Source: JBBSGC01 sp038254525 (lineage in GTDB: Bacteria > Actinomycetota > Actinomycetes > Propionibacteriales > Nocardioidaceae). From it: a stretch of 13,096 nt of DNA. Under the pieces are notes generated by a model that saw only the letters and a program-made list of their open reading frames with translations, did not search any database and was not told the DNA's origin. Shown one piece after another: positions 8,391-13,096 of the stretch; position 1 is the first letter of the stretch, and the number at the start of each line of letters is the position of its first letter. Made by a program: the position numbers and the translations under genes. The stretch is taken from NCBI GenBank assembly GCA_038254525.1, contig JBBSGC010000052.1, positions 1 through 13,096 of the forward strand, written 5' to 3'.

Positions 8391-9251
8391 ATGAAGTCGA
8401 TGCCCGCGTCCCGGCCCCCCGCGGTCCCCGGCTTGCCCGACCCCGGTCGCTGCCTGGTGATGGGCGTCCTCAACGTGACCCCTGACTCCTTCTCCGACGG
8501 CGGCCGCTGGTTCGAGCCGGCCGACGCCGTGCGGCATGGTCACCAGCTGCTCGCCGACGGCGCCGACCTCCTCGACGTCGGCGGGGAGTCGACGCGACCC
8601 GGCGCGCAACGTCCGCCGGTCGCAGAGGAGCTGCGACGGGTCCTCCCGGTCGTCCGGGAGCTGGCCGCCGCCGGGGCCGTCGTCTCCGTGGACACCATGC
8701 GTGCGCAGGTGGCCGAGCGGGCGCTGGAAGCGGGAGCTCGGGTGGTCAACGACGTCTCCGGCGGCCGCGCGGACCCGGCGATGCTGCGCGTGGCCGCGCA
8801 GGCGCAGGTGCCGTTCGTGGTCATGCACTGGCGTCGGCACTCCGCTGACATGGATATCGCTGCCGACTACGTCGACGTGGTCAGCGACGTGGTCGCCGAG
8901 CTGCGTCAGCAGCTCGACGCAGCCCTGTCGGCAGGCATCGGTCCGGAGTGCCTCGTCGTCGACCCGGGCCTCGGCTTCGCCAAGCGCGCCGATCACAGCT
9001 GGGCGCTCCTGGCACACCTCGACGCGCTGCTGGGGCTCGGGCACCCACTGCTGATCGGCGCCAGCCGCAAGCGCTTCCTCGGCGAGCTGCTCGCCGACGA
9101 CACCGGCACGGAACGTCCCTCCGGGCAGCGCGACGACGCCACGGTCGCTGTCTCGGCGCTGGCCGCGGCGGCCGGTGCCTGGTGTGTGCGGGTGCACGAG
9201 GCGCGCCCCAACGCCGACGCGGTGACGGTCGTCGCCCGGTGCTCGGCGTGA
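8391..9251 (+). CDS. folP: Dihydropteroate synthase, FolP
   Basis: Condenses 6-hydroxymethyl-7,8-dihydropterin pyrophosphate with p-aminobenzoate to dihydropteroate; it is the sulfonamide target. The TIM-barrel motifs appear in order: MGVLNVTPDSFSDGG (24-38), DVGGESTRPGA (62-72), VDTMRA (100-105), NDVSGG (120-125), MHWRRHS (145-151, the actinobacterial variant of MHMRG), DPGLGFAK (191-198), IGASRKRFLG (222-231) and RVHE (267-270). The 286-residue length is normal. ATG 8391 has GAGGG 5 nt upstream (8381-8385) and lies 8 nt after folE; GTG 8385 and ATG 8400 are alternatives in frame. Catalytic residues look complete. The stop overlaps the start of the next gene in a GTGA, showing tight coupling. 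Confidence 0.96.
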   Translation: MKSMPASRPPAVPGLPDPGRCLVMGVLNVTPDSFSDGGRWFEPADAVRHGHQLLADGADLLDVGGESTRPGAQRPPVAEELRRVLPVVRELAAAGAVVSVDTMRAQVAERALEAGARVVNDVSGGRADPAMLRVAAQAQVPFVVMHWRRHSADMDIAADYVDVVSDVVAELRQQLDAALSAGIGPECLVVDPGLGFAKRADHSWALLAHLDALLGLGHPLLIGASRKRFLGELLADDTGTERPSGQRDDATVAVSALAAAAGAWCVRVHEARPNADAVTVVARCSA

Positions 9252-9733
9252 CCGGCCCGCCGACCGCCCGGCCCACGCGCTCAGCGGCCGACCGCGAGGC
9301 GCTGCTCGCCGCCAACGCACGGTTCTACGCGGCCATCGAGCGCGGCGACCTCGACGACCTGGCCGCGTTGTGGAAGGAGGGCGAGGACACCTCGTGCGTC
9401 CACCCGGGGACCGGGCAGCTGCGCGGCACCGGCGTGATCCTGCGGGCCTGGGCGCTGGTGATGGCGCAGCTGTCGTACGTGCAGTTCGTGCTCACCGACG
9501 TGCGCGTCGACTGCCACGCCGACATGGCGGTCGTGACCTGCACGGAGAACGTGCTGCATGCCGGTCACGACGTCCCGGTGCAGTCCTTCAAGGGAGCCCG
9601 CGCGACAGCGACCAACGTCTTCGTGCGGGCTGCTGGCGACGCACCGGCGGGCAGCTCGCCCTGGCAGCTGGTGGTGCATCACGCCTCACCGGTGCTGGAC
9701 AGCTGGGAGCCGGACGCCGGAGAGGACGGCTGA
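9248..9733 (+). CDS. NTF2-like (SnoaL/DUF4440-type) protein embedded in the folate operon, function unknown
   Basis: A 161-residue cytoplasmic protein of the nuclear transport factor 2-like cone fold. Its N-terminal helix LLAANARFYAAIERGDLDDL (residues 19-38) leads to Trp42 and then CVHPG (50-54), and the C-terminal strand contains VVHHASPV (His144, His145), both hallmarks of the SnoaL_3/DUF4440-like group. These residues line the internal pocket in family members, which act as isomerases, hydrolases or ligand binders. No reaction can be assigned from sequence. The GTG at 9248 overlaps the folP stop by 4 nt and folB starts 3 nt after it, so it is co-translated with folate enzymes. I recall the same gene between folP and folB in other actinobacteria such as Streptomyces, which suggests a pathway role, perhaps handling a pterin intermediate. 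That role is inference. Confidence 0.88.
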   Translation: MTGPPTARPTRSAADREALLAANARFYAAIERGDLDDLAALWKEGEDTSCVHPGTGQLRGTGVILRAWALVMAQLSYVQFVLTDVRVDCHADMAVVTCTENVLHAGHDVPVQSFKGARATATNVFVRAAGDAPAGSSPWQLVVHHASPVLDSWEPDAGEDG

Positions 9734-9736
9734 ACC

Positions 9737-10108
9737 GTGCGCACCGACTCCGACCGCATCGTTCTCACGGGCCTGGAGGTCCACGCCCACCATGGGGTTC
9801 TCGCGGACGAGCGCCGTGCCGGTCAGCGCTTCGTCGTCGACCTGGTGCTCGGCCTGGACACGCGAGCTGCCGGTCGGCACGACGACCTCTCGCGTACTGT
9901 CGACTACGCGGACGTGGCCCGACGCGTGTGTTCCGCAGTGGAGGCGGATCCGGTGAACCTGCTGGAGAGCCTCGCCTCCAGGGTTGCCGACCTGGTGCTG
10001 GCAGACGCTCTGGTCGACTGGGTGCAGGTCACCGTGCACAAGCCAGAGGCGCCGCTCCCGGTGCAGTTCGCGGACGTGGCCGTCACGATAGAGCGGAGTC
10101 GCACGTGA
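9737..10108 (+). CDS. folB: Dihydroneopterin aldolase, FolB
   Basis: Cleaves 7,8-dihydroneopterin to 6-hydroxymethyl-7,8-dihydropterin and glycolaldehyde. The 123-residue length matches the family, which forms octamers of the T-fold. Visible motifs are GLEVHAHHGVLADERRAGQ (12-30), TVDYADVA (54-61), NLLESLASRVAD (74-85, with Glu77 in the substrate-binding position) and VTVHKPEAP (98-106), where Lys102 is the catalytic lysine. The GTG at 9737 lies 3 nt after the preceding stop; a purine-rich GGAGAGG (9719-9725) 11 nt upstream could serve as Shine-Dalgarno. Its stop overlaps the folK GTG by 4 nt. Actinobacterial FolB may also catalyse epimerase or oxygenase side reactions, which sequence cannot tell. 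Confidence 0.96.
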   Translation: MRTDSDRIVLTGLEVHAHHGVLADERRAGQRFVVDLVLGLDTRAAGRHDDLSRTVDYADVARRVCSAVEADPVNLLESLASRVADLVLADALVDWVQVTVHKPEAPLPVQFADVAVTIERSRT

Positions 10109-10671
10109 CCGAGACGCCGAACCCGCACATCATCGATGCCGACACGATGACCGGCGAGCTCCGTCCGATCCGTCAGGCCGTCCTGTCGTTGGGGTCCAAC
10201 GTCGGTGAGCGCCTCGCGACGCTGCAGGGTGCGGTCGACGCCCTCGCCGACACTCCCGGGGTCAAGGTCGTCGCCGTCTCGCCGGTCTATGAGACGGCTC
10301 CGGTCGATGCGCCTCCAGGCTCGCGCCCGTTCCTCAACGCGGTCCTGCTGGTCGACTCCGTCCTGTCGGTGCACACCCTCCTGGACCGGGCGCACGCGGT
10401 GGAGTCCGCGTTCGGGCGGCAGCGGTCCGGGCAGCCCAACGAGCCCCGCACGCTCGACGTGGACCTGGTCGCGGTCGGCCTCCGGGTGGCCGACGACCAG
10501 CAGCTGACCCTTCCGCACCCCCGCGCCCATGAGCGTGCCTTCGTGCTGCGCCCGTGGTTCGACGTCGACCCGGACGCTCACCTGGAAGGCCACGGGCGGG
10601 TGGCAGACCTCTTGGCGGGCATCGACTCGACCGGGGTCGTGCGTCGCGACGACCTGCAGATCGACCTCTGA
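10105..10671 (+). CDS. folK: 2-amino-4-hydroxy-6-hydroxymethyldihydropteridine diphosphokinase, FolK
   Basis: Transfers pyrophosphate from ATP to 6-hydroxymethyl-7,8-dihydropterin, making the FolP substrate. Motifs present are LSLGSNVGERLATLQGAV (27-44), VSPVYETAPV (58-67), the catalytic NEPRTLDVDLVAVG with Asp118 and Asp120 (the Mg-binding DxD), and LPHPRAHERAFVLRPW (136-151). The 188-residue product includes an N-terminal extension of about 25 residues before the first strand, as in other actinobacterial FolK. The GTG at 10105 overlaps the folB stop and has GGAG 6 nt upstream (10095-10098). The frame is open much further upstream but only as a shadow of folB. Together with FolE, FolB and FolP it gives dihydropteroate; no enzyme for removal of the FolE product's triphosphate is recognised nearby. 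Confidence 0.96.
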   Translation: MTETPNPHIIDADTMTGELRPIRQAVLSLGSNVGERLATLQGAVDALADTPGVKVVAVSPVYETAPVDAPPGSRPFLNAVLLVDSVLSVHTLLDRAHAVESAFGRQRSGQPNEPRTLDVDLVAVGLRVADDQQLTLPHPRAHERAFVLRPWFDVDPDAHLEGHGRVADLLAGIDSTGVVRRDDLQIDL

Positions 10672-10689
10672 ACGGTCCAGGGAGGGTCC

Positions 10690-11223
10690 ATGAGTGACGA
10701 CCGCGACGGGCGCCTGCGCGGCACGTCCGCGGCCACATTGGCGGTCGCGGCTCTGCTGGGCGGGGCCGTCGGCGGACTGGTGCGACCGCTGGCCGAGCGC
10801 AGCGGCGGGATCGCCCCGCCGGTGGGCTGGGCCGCCCCGTTGACGCTCGCGTTCTTCGCCGTGGTGCTGCTGCTGTTCGCCTGGTCGACCCACAAGACCC
10901 TGCATGAACGCCGTGAGCGCATTGACTCCCAGCGGGCGGTGAACCTCCTCGTGCTCGGCAAGGCGAGCGCGCTCGTCGGGTCGCTGATGGCCGGCGGATA
11001 TCTGGCGTACGCGGCGAGCTTCGTCCGCTCGATGCAGGCATCGCTGCCGCGAGAGCGGGTTCTGCACTCCGCGGTGGCCTGTGCCTTCGCGGTCCTGGTG
11101 ATGGTCGGCGGGCTGGCGCTCGAGCGGGCCTGCCGGGTCCCCGGAGACGACTCGGACGACGAAGGGGCGCCGCGCTCGGGGCGGTCAGGGGGCGGCGTGG
11201 CACCGGGGGGTCGCCGAGACTGA
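10690..11223 (+). CDS. DUF3180 family integral membrane protein
   Basis: A 177-residue membrane protein with about four hydrophobic segments (roughly 12-31, 47-66, 86-110 and 124-144) and a Gly/Asp/Arg-rich hydrophilic C-terminal tail after 150. The stretch RAVNLLVLGKASALVGSLMAG in the third segment, with its polar Lys91, is characteristic of DUF3180, a family found in actinobacteria directly after folK (Rv3605c in M. tuberculosis). Function is unknown. The ATG at 10690 has a strong purine-rich Shine-Dalgarno (GGAGGG, 10681-10686) and lies 18 nt after folK, so it is probably co-transcribed with the folate operon. The conserved linkage might mean a role related to folate or pantothenate metabolism or transport, but nothing in the sequence demonstrates it. 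Confidence 0.88.
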   Translation: MSDDRDGRLRGTSAATLAVAALLGGAVGGLVRPLAERSGGIAPPVGWAAPLTLAFFAVVLLLFAWSTHKTLHERRERIDSQRAVNLLVLGKASALVGSLMAGGYLAYAASFVRSMQASLPRERVLHSAVACAFAVLVMVGGLALERACRVPGDDSDDEGAPRSGRSGGGVAPGGRRD

Positions 11224-11227
11224 GTCC

Positions 11228-11233
11228 TAGCCT
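11228..11233 (+). promoter_or_regulatory. Candidate leaderless promoter -10 element (TAGCCT) for the small membrane protein gene
   Basis: TAGCCT matches TANNNT and lies 7 nt before ATG 11241, in the 17-nt gap after the DUF3180 stop. There is no Shine-Dalgarno in this gap, so a transcript beginning at the ATG is the simplest explanation. No -35 was recognised. Confidence 0.45.
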
Positions 11234-11240
11234 GTCCGAC

Positions 11241-11813
11241 ATGCCCCCGCGTCGCCGTCGCCCCCGCAGCGTGCGCTCGACGGTCGCGGTGGTGGTGCTC
11301 CTGGCGGCAGCCGTCCTGGTGACCGTGGCGCTCATTGTCGGGGGGATTGTCCCGCTCGGTGTGGCCGCGGTCGGCGCCTTCCTCGGCGGAGCCGCGTCGA
11401 CGCGGGTTGTCAGCGACGAGCTCGCGCAGACTCGGCGAGCTGGCGCCCGCGACCGAGCCGAGCTGGCTCGCGCCTACGCGAGTGCCGCCGCCCGGCGCAG
11501 TGTCGAGGCCCGGAGCTTCGCCACGACTATGGCCGACCGGCTGCGGGTGCGCGACGGCGTCATCACCGAGCTCCAGGGGACGTTGCGGCTGGCCGAGCGC
11601 GTGGCTGCCGTTGCCGAGCAGCGGACCCGTAGCGCGCTCGTGCGGGTGAAGGAGTCGCAGCAGCAGCTCGACGACCTCACCTCGTGGCTGGCGGCCGCGC
11701 CGCCTCCGGCCGCCGGTTGGGACACCGACGACGCCCCCACGATCGTGGACCTGCTTGCCTGGGAGGAGCGCCCGGCTTCGAAGGCTGCGGCCGAGCGACG
11801 CAGACGGGCCTGA
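11241..11813 (+). CDS. Small membrane protein with helical (coiled-coil-like) cytoplasmic domain, function unknown
   Basis: I do not recognise a named family. The 190-residue product has a very basic N-terminus (RRRRP), then hydrophobic sequence at about 13-56 that probably forms two close membrane segments. A long Ala/Arg/Glu-rich helical region follows (about 57-148) with coiled-coil character, then a Pro/Ala linker and a short acidic motif APTIVDLLAWEER (165-177), ending in another basic tail. The Arg-rich start predicts both termini inside. It has its own -10-like element and no Shine-Dalgarno. Its place after folK and DUF3180 corresponds to that of Rv3604c in M. tuberculosis, an Ala/Arg-rich membrane protein, though this one is shorter and homology is not established. 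Its stop codon is 6 nt from the stop of the convergent ABC ATPase gene. Confidence 0.8.
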   Translation: MPPRRRRPRSVRSTVAVVVLLAAAVLVTVALIVGGIVPLGVAAVGAFLGGAASTRVVSDELAQTRRAGARDRAELARAYASAAARRSVEARSFATTMADRLRVRDGVITELQGTLRLAERVAAVAEQRTRSALVRVKESQQQLDDLTSWLAAAPPPAAGWDTDDAPTIVDLLAWEERPASKAAAERRRRA

Positions 11814-11823
11814 GGCGGCTCAG
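11810..11823. terminator. Short hairpin CTGAG-gcgg-CTCAG covering both convergent stop codons
   Basis: The perfect 5-bp inverted repeat contains the TGA of the plus-strand gene (11811-11813) and the TGA of the minus-strand gene (read as TCA at 11820-11822). It is weak as a terminator and has no U-tract, but the symmetric position between two gene ends fits a minimal bidirectional signal. The symmetry arises partly because both stops are TGA. Confidence 0.3.
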
Positions 11824-13010
11824 TCGCCGACGCGCACCGGCCCGGGTTGCTCCAGCTGAACCTCGGCCAGCTCGATGCCTTCGTCGTCGGCGCGTACAGA
11901 CCGGCGCAGCGCGGAGTGCAGCGAGTCGGGAGTGAGCACCCCGACCAGCCGGTCGCCGTCGAGCACCGCCACCCAGCCGGCGTCATTCTGCAGCATGGTG
12001 GCCATCGCATCCTTCAACGGCGCGTGATGTGACACGAACGCCTCCATCCGGCGCGTCCGCTCCGCCACCGTGCCGTCGCCCTGCACCGTCTCGAGAGACA
12101 CCCAGCCGTGCAGCCGTTCGGCGTCGTCGAGCACGACCGCCCAGCGGGTGCGTTCAGCGGTCATCCACTCCCGGGCCTGCGCCAGCGAGTCGCTGTCATG
12201 GACCATCGGCACCCGGACCAGGTCGGCGTCGTCGATCTGCGTCACGGCCAGCCGGCGCAGGCCGCGGTCGGAGCCGACGAACGAGGCGACGAAGTCGTCG
12301 GCCGGTGCGCCGAGCACAACCGCGGGCGTGTCGTACTGCGCGAGCCGTCCCCCCTCGGCGAAGACCGCGACCGCGTCTGCGATCCGCACCGCCTCGTCGA
12401 TGTCGTGGGTGACGAACAGGACCGTCTTGCCGAGCCCCTGCTGCAGGTCGCGGAACTCATCCTGCAGCCGGCCGCGCACGACCGGGTCCACGGCGCCGAA
12501 AGGCTCGTCCATCAGCAGCACCGGCGGGTCGGCCGCCAGCGCCCGGGCCACCCCGACCCGCTGCCGCTGGCCACCGGAGAGCTGGTTCGGGTAGCGGTCG
12601 GCAAAGGTGTCCGGCGGCAGGCCCACCAGCTCGAGCAGCTCGTCGGCCCGCCGCCGGGAGTCGGCCTTCTTCCAGCCCAACAGGTCCGGCACGGTGGAGA
12701 CGTTGGTACGGATGGTCTGGTGCGGGAACAGGCCCACCTGCTGGATGACGTACCCCATCCGCCGGCGCAGCTGAACCGGGTCGATCGACGTCACGTCCTC
12801 GCCGTCGAGCCGGATGCGTCCCGTCGACGGCTCGATGAGCCGGTTGACCATCCGCAGCGTCGTCGACTTGCCGCAGCCTGACGGACCGACCAGGCAGACC
12901 AGCGCACCCGGCGGCACGTCGAGGTCGAGCTCCCGCACGGCGACCGTGCCGTCCTCGTAGGTCTTGCCGACGCCGACGAGAGAGATCATCGGATCTTCGG
13001 TACGGTCCAT
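11820..13010 (-). CDS. opuCA: Quaternary-amine (glycine betaine/choline/proline type) ABC transporter ATP-binding protein with tandem CBS domains
   Basis: ATPase subunit of an OpuC/ProV-type importer for compatible solutes such as glycine betaine, acting at the inner face of the membrane. The ABC domain (about 8-245) shows Walker A GPSGCGKST (42-50), the Q-loop in GYVIQQVGLFPH (Gln90), signature LSGGQRQRVGVARAL (144-158), Walker B VLLMDEPFGAVD (164-175) and the switch His202 in FVTHDIDEA. GYVIQQVGLFPH followed by a C-terminal CBS pair (about 260-370) is typical of OpuCA, where CBS domains sense ionic strength or cyclic di-AMP. The exact substrate is inferred. ATG 13010 follows a -10-like TAGGGT by 6 nt; ATG 12989 is an alternative with only a weak Shine-Dalgarno. 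No permease or binding-protein gene lies downstream, so partners must be to the right of the window or elsewhere. Confidence 0.92.
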   Translation of the reverse strand: MDRTEDPMISLVGVGKTYEDGTVAVRELDLDVPPGALVCLVGPSGCGKSTTLRMVNRLIEPSTGRIRLDGEDVTSIDPVQLRRRMGYVIQQVGLFPHQTIRTNVSTVPDLLGWKKADSRRRADELLELVGLPPDTFADRYPNQLSGGQRQRVGVARALAADPPVLLMDEPFGAVDPVVRGRLQDEFRDLQQGLGKTVLFVTHDIDEAVRIADAVAVFAEGGRLAQYDTPAVVLGAPADDFVASFVGSDRGLRRLAVTQIDDADLVRVPMVHDSDSLAQAREWMTAERTRWAVVLDDAERLHGWVSLETVQGDGTVAERTRRMEAFVSHHAPLKDAMATMLQNDAGWVAVLDGDRLVGVLTPDSLHSALRRSVRADDEGIELAEVQLEQPGPVRVGD

Positions 13011-13016
13011 GCCGTG

Positions 13017-13022
13017 ACCCTA
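13017..13022 (-). promoter_or_regulatory. Candidate leaderless promoter -10 element (TAGGGT, minus strand) for the ABC ATPase gene
   Basis: Read on the minus strand, TAGGGT lies 6 nt before ATG 13010 with no Shine-Dalgarno between, matching the TANNNT leaderless arrangement. A poor -35 candidate (TGATCG, 13045-13040) sits 17 nt upstream. Confidence 0.4.
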
Positions 13023-13096
13023 GTCGCAGCGGCCGCCACCGATCAGCCGTGCTACAGCTTGTTAATCAACCACTGGGTCTGCGGTGACTACTACCG
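13023..13096. promoter_or_regulatory. Upstream region of the ABC ATPase gene with a locally AT-rich imperfect palindrome
   Basis: No gene is visible in the last 74 bp. TTGTTAATCAAC (13059-13070) is the most AT-rich spot nearby and has partial dyad symmetry (GTT...AAC and TTG...CAA). It sits upstream of the ATPase promoter and could be an operator or part of a divergent promoter for a gene beyond the edge. The evidence is thin. Confidence 0.25.

Noticed and set aside
8037..9251. A longer FolP beginning inside folE
   Set aside because: The extra N-terminus is the out-of-frame reading of folE; the ATG at 8391 has a Shine-Dalgarno and gives a normal-length FolP.
9370..10671. A single long plus-strand frame running from the NTF2-like gene through folB into folK, suggesting a fusion
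   Set aside because: Only the part from GTG 10105 is real FolK sequence; upstream it is out of frame with the NTF2-like and FolB products, both of which are intact.
12108..12881. A 257-codon plus-strand frame across the ABC ATPase gene
   Set aside because: It is opposite an intact ABC domain with complete motifs and has no recognisable features itself.

Overview
The window is very GC-rich, uses GTG starts freely, has strong G/C third-position bias, and carries the gene order that in Actinomycetota runs from ppa through dacB, a DUF2342 zincin, tilS, hpt, ftsH and the folate genes to a DUF3180 membrane protein (compare the Rv3628–Rv3605c region of Mycobacterium tuberculosis). The organism is therefore almost certainly a high-GC actinobacterium, not assignable to a genus from this sequence. 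There are no RNA genes, insertion sequences, phage genes or CRISPR arrays. It is a housekeeping region, and most of the interest lies in the control signals and in a few poorly understood but conserved proteins.

Layout. Positions 1-459 (+) hold the 3' end of a secreted NlpC/P60 cell-wall peptidase with a Pro-Thr linker. After a 255-bp gap with a long inverted repeat, ppa lies on the minus strand (715-1194). An 87-bp divergent region separates it from a plus-strand run: dacB (1282-2805), the DUF2342 zinc metalloprotease-like gene (2826-3923), tilS (3934-4932) and hpt (4938-5489). A 178-bp intergenic region with degenerate 14-bp tandem repeats, a -10 element and a hairpin between Shine-Dalgarno and start codon leads into ftsH (5668-7701). 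ftsH is followed at 3-8 nt gaps or 4-nt overlaps by folE, folP, an NTF2-like gene, folB and folK (to 10671). Next come DUF3180 (10690-11223) and a small membrane/coiled-coil protein (11241-11813). The run ends against a convergent quaternary-amine ABC transporter ATPase with CBS domains on the minus strand (11820-13010), whose promoter region runs to the right edge.

How the genes work together. FolE, FolB, FolK and FolP give the pterin branch of folate synthesis from GTP to dihydropteroate. The step between FolE and FolB (removal of triphosphate from dihydroneopterin triphosphate) has no recognised enzyme in the window, while an NTF2-like protein of unknown function sits inside the operon. 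TilS (tRNA-Ile lysidine synthetase), Hpt (purine salvage) and FtsH (membrane protein quality control) form a conserved neighbourhood like that of many bacteria. Ppa supports biosynthesis by removing pyrophosphate. DacB and the NlpC/P60 enzyme act on peptidoglycan.

Expression signals. Several starts (2826, 4938, 11241 and, on the minus strand, 13010) lie 6-7 nt after a TANNNT-like hexamer and lack a good Shine-Dalgarno, which is the pattern of actinobacterial leaderless transcripts. ftsH instead appears to have a short structured leader.
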